Positions 1 through 11,417 of a stretch of 64,000 nucleotides of DNA are shown piece by piece. Every line of letters begins with the position of its first letter. The first letter of the stretch is position 1. The DNA comes from Brassica napus (lineage: Eukaryota; Streptophyta; Magnoliopsida; Brassicales; Brassicaceae): the NCBI RefSeq assembly GCF_020379485.1, contig NW_026014635.1, positions 1 through 64,000 on the forward strand, in the 5' to 3' direction. The notes under the pieces are model-generated. The model was not told where the DNA came from and ran no database searches. It saw only the letters and a program-made list of their open reading frames with translations. The translations under genes and the position numbers were made by a program.

Positions 1-1975
1 TGTGTGCTGACGGTCAGCCAAGGGACAGCCACAGAAGATGTGTGCACTTGTGGACACCACGGACGTCCTGTGTGTACTGAACATACAGCCACGTGGGCCT
101 AAATCACCCAAACAGTCCACGGGAAAGGCCAGCGTGCTGAGTCCAAGGACAACGTGCTGATATGTGTACTGATGGACAGCCACAGATGTCCTATGTGTGC
201 TGACGGACACAGATGAACACACACAGACACACACGGACAGCCACGGATGTCCTATGTGTGCTGGCGGACACCCACGGACGTCCTGTGTGTACTGACCAGA
301 CAGCCCACGTGGGCCAAAATCACCCGAACAGTTCACGGGAAGGGTCAACGTGCTTAGTCCAAGGACCAATCGTGCTGATATGTGTACTGATGGACAGCCA
401 CGGACGTCCTGTGTGTGCTGACGAACACACACGGACGTCTGTGTGTGTGACGGACACCCACGGACGTCCTGTGTGTGCTGACGGACACCCAACGGAAATC
501 CCGTGTGTACTGAAAGGACAGCCCACGTGAGGCCAAAAATCAACTACCGGACAGTCCGGGAAGGGTCAGCGTGCTGAGTCCAAGGACCAACGTGCTCCTG
601 ATATGTGTACTGACGGACACCACGGACGTCCTGTGTGTGCTGGCAGACACCCCACGGAGGTCTGTGTGTACTGAAATGACAGCCCACGAGGGCCAAAACA
701 CTCCGACAGTCCACGGGAAGGGGTCAGCGTGCTAAGTCCAAGGACCAACGTGTTGATATGTGTACCTGATGGACAGCCACCGGACGTCATGTGGTGTGCT
801 GACGGACACACACAGACACACACGGACAGCCCTGGAGTCCTATGTGTGCTGACGGACACACACGGGACGTCCTGTGTGTGCTGACGGACACCCACAGACG
901 TCATGTGTGTACTGAACAGACAGCCCACGTGGCCCAAAATCACCCAAACAGTCCACAGGAAGGGCCAGCGTGCTGAGTCCAAGGACCAGCCTGCTGATAT
1001 GTGTACTGATGGACAGCCACAGACGTCCTGTGTGTGCTGGCGGACACCACGGACGTCCTGTGTGTACTGAAAGACAGCCACATGGGCCAAAATCACCCAA
1101 ACAGCACGAGAAGGGCCAGTGTGCTCACTCCAAGGACAATGTGCTGATATGTGTACTGGTGGGAGCCACGGACGTCCTTTGTGTGCTGACGGACACAGAA
1201 GGACACACACGGACGAACCAGACAGCCACGGAAGTACTGTGTGTGTTGGTAGACACCCACGGACGTCTGTGTGTACTGAACCACAGCCCAGGAGGGCCAA
1301 AATCACCCGAACAGTCCGCAGGAAGGGTCAGCGTGCTGAGTCCAAGGACCAACGTGTTGATATGTGTACTGATGGACAGCCACGTACGTTCTGTGTGTGC
1401 TGATGGACACACACGGATAAACACGAACAGCCCCAGATGTCCTGTGTGTACTGACGGACCACACAGACGTCCTGTGTGTGCTGACGGACACCCACAGACG
1501 TCATGTGTGTACTGAACAGACAGCCCACGTGGGCCAAAATCACCCAAACAGTCCACAGGAAGGGACAGCGTGCTGAGTCCAAGGGACCAGCGTGCTGATA
1601 TGTGTACTGATGGACAGCCACAGACGTCATGTATGTGCGGAATGGCACACATGGACACACACACGATCCTGTGTGTGCTGACAGACACACACGGACGTCC
1701 TGTGTGTGCTGACGGACAGCCACAGACAGCTTCGAACGTCCTGTGCGTGCTGGCGGACACACCACAGACACACACGGACAGCCACGGACGTCCTGTGTGT
1801 GCTGACGGACAGGCACAGACGTGCTGTGTGTGCTGGCGGACTCCCACAGACGTCCTGTGTGTACTGAACAGACAGCCCACGTGGGACAAAATCACCCAAA
1901 CAGTCCACGGGAAGGGCCAGCATGCTGAGTCCAAGGACCAACGTGCTGATATGTGTACTGATGGACAGCCACGGA
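1..1975 (+). repeat. GC-rich satellite array, segment 1
   Basis: Tandem, variable-length units built from short sub-repeats: a GGACGTCCTGTGTGTGCTG block, GGACACACAC spacers, and a longer block with CCCACGTGGGCC, AAAATCACCC and CAGTCCACGGGAAGGG. The longer block recurs at irregular intervals of roughly 200-310 bp because the number of short sub-repeats varies. It begins outside the window and ends at the ACGGA target duplication of element A (1971-1975). Long open frames exist on both strands but come from the repeat composition. I do not recognise this satellite. Confidence 0.93.
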
Positions 1976-2324
1976 TGTCATGTCCCCGATCCTGGATAGG
2001 ATCGTCTGGACGGACTGCGGTGCGAGGAAACGCACCAGTCAGGTCATATGACCTAAAGACAAGTATATCATGGCCTGAAGGTAAGGTTAAGGGAATCAGG
2101 AAGCTGGAACCTAACCAAAATAAGGCAGATGCAAGCTCAAAGGAGCTGGACAAGCGAGCTGGTAGCTGGACGAGATCCAGGTGAAGCTCGATGAAGTGAG
2201 TGATCAGAATGGATCATGGGAAAACTAAGTCTAGGTCTGGAAATTGACCAAGGGACTTAGAAGGATTGAAGAAGATAAAGGAAGCAAGCTGGACACAGTG
2301 TATAACAGCTGCGCGATGCAGTAA

Positions 2325-2460
2325 GCAAGCTCAACCAGCTAGGTGAAGTGTAGTGCAGCTCGGTGTAGCTCACTGAAGTGTAGGTCAGCTCCCTGAGCTG
2401 GATGGTCTAGCTCACTCAGCTGTATCAGCTGGGGATCAGCTCAACTCAGCTGGACTGAGT
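2325..2460 (+). promoter_or_regulatory. AGCT-dense U3 tract of element A
   Basis: Many AGCT cores (CAGCTC, GAGCTGG, CAGCTG) in about 135 bp, ending some 275 bp upstream of the TATA-like box. The same kind of tract occupies the equivalent place in the other long LTRs of the window. An enhancer role is inference. Confidence 0.45.
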
Positions 2461-2735
2461 GTTCAGGTCTTGGGCAGTTGGGCCGGGTCTGGACAGTGGC
2501 CAGGCCATGTGGATGACCCATGTGTACCAATGGGCTGGAGGGCTCTTGTGGTTGGGTCATGGGCGTGGGAAATCAGTCTGAGCCTTGTTTGGACTTGTCC
2601 AGGAGTGGTTTGGCAGTTCCAGGGCGTGTGGTAACTGCCATAGGCGAAAGGGTGCAATCTGTACCATTGATTAAATCAATGGCCAGAAATGATACCGAAG
2701 GGATGCAATGGTTAAGAAGTAACCACCCCTTCTCC

Positions 2736-2742
2736 TATATAA
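2736..2742 (+). promoter_or_regulatory. TATA-like box, element A 5' LTR
   Basis: TATATAA preceded by CTCC and followed by GGAAGG. Repeated at 7709-7715 in the 3' LTR. It is the best TATA match in the U3 part of the LTR and would set the retroelement transcript start shortly downstream. Confidence 0.55.
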
Positions 2743-5078
2743 GGAAGGCAAGTCCGTGCCTTTGCAGGCACGCCAGGGCTTCCTTCTACACCCTGAAACA
2801 CAAAGAATCCAGAGAAAAATACAGAGAGTTGGTCGGATTCCCAATCCAAGACCCATGGTGGTGTGAAGGCCATAAAGAGACAGTTTTGGGGCAGATCAAG
2901 GGGGAAGTTGAGAACGACCCTCTGAACGGTTTTGATCATTGTTGACAACACCCAAAGCCTTATCTGGAGCCTGTGAACACACGAAAATGGTGAGGAAAGG
3001 AGGGAGTTGGCCGGAATCCATTCCCAAGGGCCAATGCAGCCTTAAAGGGAGATTGGTGTGGAAAGCAGTTTCATGGGGAACAAAGAGGGAAGTGATGCAC
3101 GACCTTTGGATGGTGATTGATCATGGATGATCATGTCTAAGGCTTCCTCTGTGTCTTGGGAACACACGCAATTGGTTAGGAGAGAAGGGGGAAGGCTTGA
3201 CTCCACTCTCAAAGGCATGAACAGCCTTGAAGATGTATGCAGTATAGAAACTGGTTTCATGGAAGTTCCATGGAAGGAGTGATGGGCACGAACCATGGTT
3301 AGATCTTATCAATACTGGAAGTATGTGATAAGGGTCTGAGGACGGCGTGCTAGGAGGAGCATGAACGCCCCTGATGAGGTAACAGGTGGGGACTGCAGAC
3401 CATTGGACATAGTCTGGTACACTATGGGCTGATCTGGTCCTGCAGTTACACCTTACTCTGTTTTATGATTATTAATCATGTTATTTCTTCTTTTTATGAT
3501 TGAGATTGATGATTAGACATAGTAGCACTGAACCATGGCTTGGCCGGTTCAGAAGAACCCTCCATGGCCTTGATTTGGCAGCTAAGTCCGGATCTCCTAC
3601 TTCATGATGGATTTATGGCGATCTGACTTTGGAATCCTCTTAGTGGTGAATTATCATGAATTATCATGGTATTTGGGGATTTTTATCTGATTGATTTCGA
3701 GATGGTCAAGGTGGCCGGTGGGGCTGTTCTAGGTCGAGATCCATAGGATCGAGATCGGTTCTTGGAATTCTGACTTGACCATTCTCTTAGTTAAGATTTA
3801 TCATGAATTATCATGAATCCTAATGAGTTTTTAGGGATTGATTTAGAGATGGTCCCTTGGGCCGGTTTGGCTGATCTTGGCCGAGATCTATGGGATGGTT
3901 GCCGGTTCTGGGAAATCTGATTGGACCATTCTCTTAGTTATGATTTATCATGAATTGTCATGAATTTTAGTTGATTTTTGGAGCAGGTTTGCTTGCGGTC
4001 GAAATTGCACCTGAGGGCATATTGGGGTCAGATCCTTGTGTTAGGATATCTGATCATATGTTTGTGTGCTGGAACATATTGTCACTTATGATATTGATCA
4101 TAAGGAATTGCTGGTTATCAACCTTGGTGTTGGTAAGGCAGGCCGTGTGTGATCTGATCATGGGCAAGGATGGACGACCTGATCCTTGGATGATGGATCA
4201 AGGTGTCTGATCTGATTGATCAAAGGATGCACCGGTGGTAAGAGCAACACTAATCAGGTTCAGTGGGACATGGTTCCATGACTGATTAGGAAGTATGAAG
4301 ACTCATCAGTTCTGAGTCATATGGGGTGGTTGGTTGATTGACTGAGGATCTGATGGGCATTGTTAGTCCATGAGCTGGACTTGGTATCATAAGTTGATAA
4401 GGCAAAAAGGATGTGGGACAGTGCATGAGCCGGTAAGGGCGAGATGCATGTCCTTAGCTGTTTGAAGACTTCTCAAGAGTTACTTATGTCTGTGGGGATG
4501 GTTGGCTGAATGACTAAGTACCTAAGGGAGTTGTTTTGTGTGTGTAAAGGAGCTGGATGCAGTATATGGCAGCTGGCCATAGCTCGGTCCTAGCTTAGTT
4601 CGAGTGTGACAGCTCGATCAGCTGGTTTATGAGTTCATTCAACTAGAGTAGCTGGGCCGATGAGCTAACAAGCTCCGTGGATGTGGCAAATGTATGATCT
4701 AGCAATTTTGCATAGATCTAGATAGAATGGTTAGGGGAATGGAACCTCAGATTTGTATGCCTTGATTTGGGTTCGGATTGACCTTGGAGCTAGCTGGTAG
4801 TTGAGTATACTAACCATTAGCCGAGGTGATTCGACCAGACAAGTATTATATTGGTTATAGACCAATGGTTAAGTAGATACTATTCTGCTGTGCATAAGTT
4901 GAAAGGATCTAGCTACGGAATGACTAAGGTAGTCTTGAGCTAGGATCTGAGTTAGCCCTCGCCAATGGGCGATATTTTAAATAAAGGGCAAAATTTTTAG
5001 AGGTTCGGTCCGGGTATGGACTGAGCGACGTGAGGCATCGTGGCCAGGCCTAGTCGGCCGGGATCGGGTCTTACAAGT

Positions 5079-5090
5079 TGGTATCAGAGC
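5079..5090 (+). other. Primer binding site, element A (tRNA-iMet)
   Basis: TGGTATCAGAGC lies 3 bases after the 5' LTR. It is complementary to the 3' end of plant initiator methionine tRNA, the usual minus-strand primer of plant Ty3/gypsy elements. It fixes the element's orientation and LTR end. Confidence 0.93.
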
Positions 5091-5802
5091 ATGCTAGATC
5101 ATGTTAAGGACAGTGCTCAAAGATGTTGAGTTCCAAACCGAAATTATTTCTGAAAACTGAGATGACTTGGAACCTTAGTTGTGGTGAGCCAAGTGAGAGT
5201 TGAGGTAAGTTTGGGTTTCATGCTTGTGAACGGGGAAGTTCCAAGATGAGCTGGCTTAGCCAAGATACACTCTTCCACGGCAAGACCCTGAAAACATAAA
5301 GGTTAGTTTATCTAGTTATTTGGGAATAGTATACGGATTGGATGATGGACGCAATGCAAGATCTTTGTATGGACGACCTGGACAAGGGAAGTAACATGGA
5401 CCAGAGAGTGGCTTAGGTTGAAAGAAACGTGCAGCACTCTCTTGGAGGTAAATGTTATTCCTTGGTGGCCGTTCAAAACAAGTGAGCATATGCAATGTTC
5501 ATGTTAGTCTAAGGGAGACGCTACATGGCTAGTACATGAGTGGGCTTCTGATCAGATGGATCAGCTTGGACTCAGTGTAAGTCAAGGTAGGATTCCTTAA
5601 GATTGAGTGAATGGAATGGATCAATTCCAAGAGGAATTGGAAACACGATATTAAGTATCTTAGTATGATGTGGATTGAGGTATACTATAAACACTTTTGT
5701 GAATGGTATGGGACGTTCACAGAAGTATGATGCTTTGGAGAATGGTATGGGACATTTTCCAAATGTGTGATCAAACCGAGATCCTACTCATCTAAGTACT
5801 TA
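5091..5802 (+). other. Leader region of element A, no coding sequence seen
   Basis: About 0.7 kb between primer site and protease remnant, similar to the leaders of element D (29064-29831, opposite strand) and element H (62225-63068). It contains repeated phrases such as AATGGTATGGGAC. No gag can be recognised: the leader runs straight into the protease start. Confidence 0.7.
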
Positions 5803-6620
5803 ATGATCGGTGGTGTGGAAACACATTATTTGATACTGGAGCTACACATAGTTTTGTGAGTCCAAGTATGATTGGAAAAGGTTTGTTCCAGCATGGAACA
5901 TGGGATGGTCCTGAACGAGTGAGTGCGGCCGGAGGGCAAGTTATGAACTCACTCGGTCTGGTTAAGGACATCCCTGTGGTGATCTTGGATAGGCCGATGC
6001 CTATAGATCTGATTGTTGTCCCCCTCCAGCATCATGAAGTGATCTTAGGCATGGACTGGTTGGGAAAGTATCGGGCAACTCTAGATTGTCACCGGGGAAG
6101 GGTGCAACTTGAGAACGAGTTTGGACCCCCGATTAAGTACCAAGGAATCAAGCCAACCTCTTGTAGTTTGGTGGTTTCAGGAGTCCAAGTAGAACGGATG
6201 CTTGGAAATGGTTGTGAGGCCTTTTTGGCTACCATTTACACTGATGAGGTTGTAGGGGCCTGTGACCCAGAGGGTATACCGTTGGTTCGGGAATTTCAGG
6301 ATGTGTTTGGGGCACTACAGGGCATTCCCCCTGATAGGGCTGACCCATTCATCATTGAATTGGAACCTGGAACGGCCCCATTATCTAAAAGTCCATATAG
6401 AATGGCACCAGCTCAGATGGCAGAGCTGAAGAAGCAACTTGAGGAGTTGCTTGAGAAGGGGTTCATACGCCCTAGTGTATCACCTTGGGGAGCACCATTC
6501 CTATTTGTTAAGAAAAAGGATGGTAGCTTTAGGTTGTGCATTGATTATAGGGGTTTGAACAGGGTGACTGTGAAGAACAAGTACCCTTTACCCAGGATTG
6601 ATGAGTTGCTGGAATCATAA
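5803..6620 (+). pseudogene. Truncated pol (protease plus RT start) of element A
   Basis: Starts with an ATG (5803) matching the protease start of element G, then shifts frame shortly before the aspartic protease motif DTGATHSF (5832 onward). The frame is then open to 6620. It includes the protease flap and linker ([17 protein letters not shown]), the RT N-terminus ([29 protein letters not shown]) and ends after [12 protein letters not shown] at a stop. The RT catalytic FIDD block, RNase H and integrase are absent. In family terms the fragment cannot reverse transcribe, although the protease active site itself is intact. Confidence 0.85.
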
Positions 6621-7065
6621 ACCTTATTGTCCAGGAAGGACTTAAGGGAACAGAACAATCTGTTAGGACTCATGGTAGAGTGAGCAGCCTAAAGACTGGA
6701 ATATGTTCGCTAGGACTTGGCTGGTGCATCGAGTGGCTTGGAGATTGGTTGAATCTACTAAGACTTGAGTACTCAGAACGCAACCTGGAGAGTTGGGTCG
6801 GTGACATAAGTCATGTCTTTGTATGGGTGCTTGATGGACCACTTGATAAGATTTTGGGTTAAATATCTATCAAGTGGGGGAGACTTGTTGTGTATATGAT
6901 GACCAGGACGTGGTCAGTGAGAATGAATAAGGTGGGAGATGCAACGAATTGGTTAGAAAGAACCAATCGAGCATGCTCCATGTTCCGGGTACAAAGGAGT
7001 TCGGATGGAACCTTTGTCATGAGACAAGAGGTTAACACCACTGGATTCGAGGACGAATCCTTCAT
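6621..7065 (+). other. 3' interior remnant of element A
   Basis: Mostly non-coding sequence matching the 3' interior of element D (19646-19870, opposite strand). Near 7030-7064 it keeps the short coding tail TTGFEDESF, a motif seen at the end of many plant chromovirus polyproteins just before the polypurine tract. The rest of pol has been deleted. Confidence 0.65.
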
Positions 7066-7079
7066 AAGTGGGGGAGACT
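7066..7079 (+). other. Polypurine tract, element A
   Basis: AAGTGGGGGAGACT directly abuts the 3' LTR start, as expected for the plus-strand primer. Elements D and G carry the same or closely similar tracts on the opposite strand. Confidence 0.88.
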
Positions 7080-10078
7080 TGTCATGTCCCCGATCCTGGA
7101 TAGGATCGTCTGGACGGACTGCGGTGCGAGGAAACGCACCAGTCAGGTCATATGACCTAAAGACAAGTATATCATGGCCTGAAGGTAAGGTTAAGGGAAT
7201 CAGGAAGCTGGAACCTAACCAAAATAAGGCACATGCAAGCTCAAAGGAGCTGGACGAGATCCAGGTGAAGCTCGATGAAGTGAGTGATCAGAATGGATCA
7301 TGGGAAAACTAAGTCTAGGTCTGGAAATTGACCAAGGGACTTAGAAGGATTGAAGAAGATAAAGGAAGCAAGCTGGACACAGTGTATAACAACTGGGCGA
7401 TGCAGTAAGCAAGCTCAACCAGCTAGGTGAAGTGTAGTGCAGCTCGGTGTAGCTCACTGAAGTGTAGGTCAGCTCCCTGAGCTGGATGGTCTAGCTCACT
7501 CAGCTGTATCAGCTGGGGATCAGCTCAACTCAGCTGGACTGAGTGTTCAGGTCTTGGGCAGTTGGGCCGGATCTGGACAGTGGCCAGGCCATGTGGATGA
7601 CCCATGTGTACCATAGGCGAAAGGGTGCAATCTGTACCATTGATTAAATCAATGGCCAGAAATGATACCGAAGGGATGCAATGGTTAAGAAGTAACCACC
7701 CCTTCTCCTATATAAGGAAGGCAAGTCCGTGCCTTTGCAGGCACGCCAGGGCTTCCTTCTACACCCTGAAACACAAAGAATCCAGAGAAAAATACAGAGA
7801 GTTGGTCGGATTCCCAATCCAAGACCCATGGTGGTGTGAAGGCCATAAAGAGACAGTTTTGGGGCAGATCAAGGGGGAAGTTGAGAACGACCCTCTGAAC
7901 GGTTTTGATCATTGTTGACAACACCCAAAGCCTTATCTGGAGCCTGTGAACACACGCAAATGGTGAGGAAAGGAGGGAGTTGGCCGGAATCCATTCCCAA
8001 GGGACAATGCAGCCTTAAAGGGAGATTGGTATGGAAAGCAGTTTCATTGGGAACAAAGAGGGAAGTGATGCACGACCTTTGGATGGTGATTGATCATGGA
8101 TGATCATGTCTAAGGCTTCCTCTGTGTCTTGGGAACACACGCAATTGGTTAGGAGAGAAGGGGGAAGGCTTGACTCCACTCTCAAAGGCATGAACAGCCT
8201 TGAAGATGTATGCAGTATAGAAACTGGTTTCATGGAAGTTCCATGGAAGGAGTGATGGGCACGAACCATGGTTAGATCTTATCAATACTGGAAGTATGTG
8301 ATAAGGGTTTGATGACGGCGTGCTAGGAGGAGCATGGACGCCCCTGATGAGGTAACAGGTGGGGACTGCAGACCATTGGACATAGTCTGGTACACTATGG
8401 GCTGATCTGGTCCTGCAGTTACACCTTACTCTGTTTTATGATTATTAATCATGTTATTTCTTCTTCTTATGATTGAGATTGATGATTAGACATAGTAGCA
8501 CTGAACCATGGCTTGGCCGGTTCAGAAGAACCCTCCATGGCCTTGATTTGGCAGCTAAGTCCGGATCTCCTACTTCATGATGGATTTATGGCGATCTGAC
8601 TTTGGAATCCTCTTAGTGGTGAATTATCATGAATTATCATGGTATTTGGGGATTTTTATCTGATTGATTTCGAGATGGTCAAGGTGGCCGGTGGGGCTGT
8701 TCTAAGTCGAGATCCATAGGATCGAGATCGGTTCTTGTAATTCTGACTTGACCATTATCGGTTCTTGTAATTCTGACTTGACCATTCTCTTAGTTAAGAT
8801 TTATCATGAATTATCATGAATCCTAATGAGTTTTTAGGGATTGATTTAGAGATGGTCCCTTGGGCCGGTTTGGCTGATCTTGGCCGAGATCTATGGGATG
8901 GAGGCCGGTTCTGGGAAATCTGATTGGACCATTCTCTTAGTTATGTTTTATCATGAATTGTCATGAATTTTAATTGATTTTTGGAGCAGGTTTGCTTGCG
9001 GTCGAAATTGCACCTGAGGGCATATTGGGGTCAGATCCTTGTGTTAGGATATCTGATCATATGTTTGTGTGCTGGAACATATTGTCACTTATGATATTGA
9101 TCATAAGGAATTGCTGGTTATCAACCTTGGTGTTGGTAAGGCAGGCCGTGTGTGATCTGATCATGGGCAAGGATGGACGACCTGATCCTTGGATGATGGA
9201 TCAAGGTGTCTGATCTGATTGATCAAAGGATGCACCGGTGGTAAGAGCAACACTAATCAGGTTCAGTGGGACATGGTTCCATGACTGATTAGGAAGTATG
9301 AAGACTCATCTGTTCTGAGTCATGTGGGGTGGTTGGTTGATTGACTCAGGATCTGATGGGCATTGTTAGTCCATGAGCTGGACTTGGTATCATAAGTTGA
9401 TAAGGCAAAAAGGATGTGGGACAGTGCATGAGCCGGTAAGGGCCAGATGCATGTCCTTAGCTGGTTGAAGACTTCTCAAGGGTTACTTATGTCTGTGGGG
9501 ATGGTTGGCTGAATGACTAAGTACCTAAGGGAGTTGTTTTGTGTGTGTAAAGGAGCTGGACGCAGTATATGGCAGCTGGCCATAGCTCGGTCCTAGCTCA
9601 GTTCGAGTGTGACAGCTCGATCAGCTGGTTTATGAGTTCATTCCGCTAGAGTAGCTGGGCCGATGAGCTAACAAGCTCCGTGGATGTGGCAAAGGTATGA
9701 TCTAGCAATGTTGCATAGATCTAGATAGAATGGTTAGGGGAATGGAACCTCAGATTTGTATGCCTTGATTTGGGTTCGGGATTGACCTTGGAGCTAGCTG
9801 GTAGTTGAGTATACTAACCATTAGCCGAGGTGATTCGACCAGACAAGAATTATATTGGTTATAGACCAATGGTTAAGTAGATACTATTCCACTGTGCATA
9901 AGTTGAAAGGATCTAGCTAGGGAATGACTAAGGTAGTCTTGAGCTAGGATCTGAGTTAGCCCTCGCCAATGGGCGATATTTTAAATAAAGGGCAAAATTT
10001 TAAGAGGTTCGGTCCGGGTATGGACTGAGCGACGTGAGGCATCGACCGCGGCCTAGTCAGCCGGGATCGGGTCTTACA
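7080..10078 (+). repeat. Element A 3' LTR (3.0 kb)
   Basis: Near-identical partner of 1976-5075, ending TTACA at 10078 and followed by the ACGGA duplication. It lacks about 110 bp present in the 5' copy (junction near 7612, where GTGTACCA joins TAGGCG) and has a tandem duplication of about 30 bp near 8755-8785. Confidence 0.93.
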
Positions 10079-11417
10079 ACGGACGTCCTGTGTTTGATGA
10101 CGGACACAGACGAACACACACGGACACACACGGACAGCCACGGATGTCCTGTGTGTGCTGGCGGACACCCACGGCCGTCCTGTGTGTACTGACCAGACAG
10201 CCCACGTGGGCCAAAATCACCCAAACAGTCCACGGGAAGGGTTAACGTGCTGAGTCCAAGGACCAATGTGCTGATATGTGTACTGATGGACAGCCACGAA
10301 CGTCCTGTGTGTGCTGACAGACACACACAGACACACACGGACAGCCCCGGACGTCATGTGTGTGCTGACGAACACACACAGACGTCCTGTGTGTGCTGAC
10401 GGACACCCACAGACATCCTGTGTGTACTGAACAGACAGCCCACATGGGCCAAAATCACCCGAACAGTCCACGGGAAGGGTCAGCATGCTGAGTCCAAGGA
10501 CCAATGTGCTGATATGTGTACTGACAGACACCCACGGACGTCCTGTGTGTGCTGACGGACACACACGGACAGTCACGGACATCCTGTGTGTGCTGACGGA
10601 CAGCCACGGACGTCCTGTGTGTGCTGGCAGACACCCACGGATGTCCTGTGTGTACTGAACAGACAGCCCACGTGGGCCAAAATCACCCAAATAGTCCACG
10701 GGAAGGGCCAGCATGCTGAGTCCAAGGACCAACGTGCTGATATGTGTACTGATGGACAGCCACGGACGTCCTCAGTGTGCTGACGGACACACACGGACAC
10801 ACACAGACAGCCACAGACGTCCTGTGTGTGCTGGCGGACACCCACAGACGTCCTGCGTGTACTAAAAAGACAGCCCATGAGGGCCAAAATCACCCAACAG
10901 TCCACGAGAAGGGTCAGCGTGCTGAGTCCAAGGACCAACGTGCTGATATGTGTACTGATGGACAGCCACGGACATCCTGTGTGTGCTGACGGACACACAC
11001 GGACACACACGGACAGCCACGAACGTCCTGTGTGTGCTGACGGACACCCATGGACGTCCTGTGTGTGCTGATGGACACCCACGGACGTCCTGTGTGTACT
11101 GAACAGACCGCCCACGTCAGCCAAAATCACCCGAACAGCCCACGGGAAAGGCCAGCGTGCTGATATGTGTACTGATGGACAGCCACGGACGTCCTGTGTG
11201 TGCTGACGGACACACACGGACACACACGGACACACACACGGACAGCCACAGACGACCTGTGTGTGCTGACGGACACCCACGGACGTCCTGTGTGTGCTGA
11301 CGGACACCCACGGACGTCCTGTGTGTGCTGACGGACACCCACAGACGTCTTGTGTGTACTGAACAGACAGCCCACGTGGGCCAAAATCACCCGAACAGTC
11401 CACTGGAAGGGCCAGCG
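10079..11417 (+). repeat. Satellite array, segment 2
   Basis: Same orientation and units as segment 1. Starts with the right ACGGA duplication of element A and ends with CAGCG (11413-11417), the left duplication of solo LTR B. It contains several well-preserved CCCACGTGGGCC blocks and runs of GGACACACAC. Confidence 0.93.

Larger units (their letters stand above)
1976..5075 (+). repeat. Element A 5' LTR (3.1 kb)
   Basis: Starts TGTC and ends TTACA. It has an AGCT-dense tract near 2325-2460 and a TATA-like box at 2736-2742. Relative to the 3' LTR it has an extra stretch of roughly 110 bp near 2530-2640 and a short insertion near 2152-2168. It lacks a roughly 30-bp duplication present near 8755-8785 in the 3' LTR. 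Short open frames such as 3971-4210 recur in both LTRs and show no family resemblance. Confidence 0.93.
1976..10078 (+). mobile_element. Element A: internally deleted Ty3/gypsy LTR retrotransposon
   Basis: Two long direct repeats (1976-5075 and 7080-10078) begin TGTCATGTCC and end GGTCTTACA. They flank a 2.0-kb interior with a Met-tRNA primer site and a polypurine tract. A perfect 5-bp duplication, ACGGA, lies at 1971-1975 and 10079-10083, so the element inserted into the satellite. The interior keeps only protease and the first part of reverse transcriptase. Gag, the RT catalytic motif, RNase H and integrase are missing, so it is non-autonomous. The protease/RT text resembles the pol of element G, placing it near the Tekay/Del chromoviruses. 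Confidence 0.95.

Noticed and set aside
1125..2153. Long open frames in the satellite (for example 342 codons here, also 240-300 codons near 13970-14836, 46437-47303 and 57284-58198)
   Set aside because: They occur in several frames on both strands, consist of the translated repeat unit, and start or end wherever a unit varies. No protein family is recognisable.
3971..4210. 79-codon frame repeated at 8974-9213
   Set aside because: Identical because it is in the two LTRs of element A; no family resemblance or start context.
5079..5090. tRNA-like match at each LTR end
   Set aside because: Only 12-13 bases complementary to the tRNA 3' end; these are primer sites, not tRNA genes. No complete tRNA or rRNA gene was seen in the window.
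10084..11417. Regular short repeats suggestive of a CRISPR array
   Set aside because: Sub-repeats are contiguous and variable with no unique spacers, no cas genes, and a plant context.
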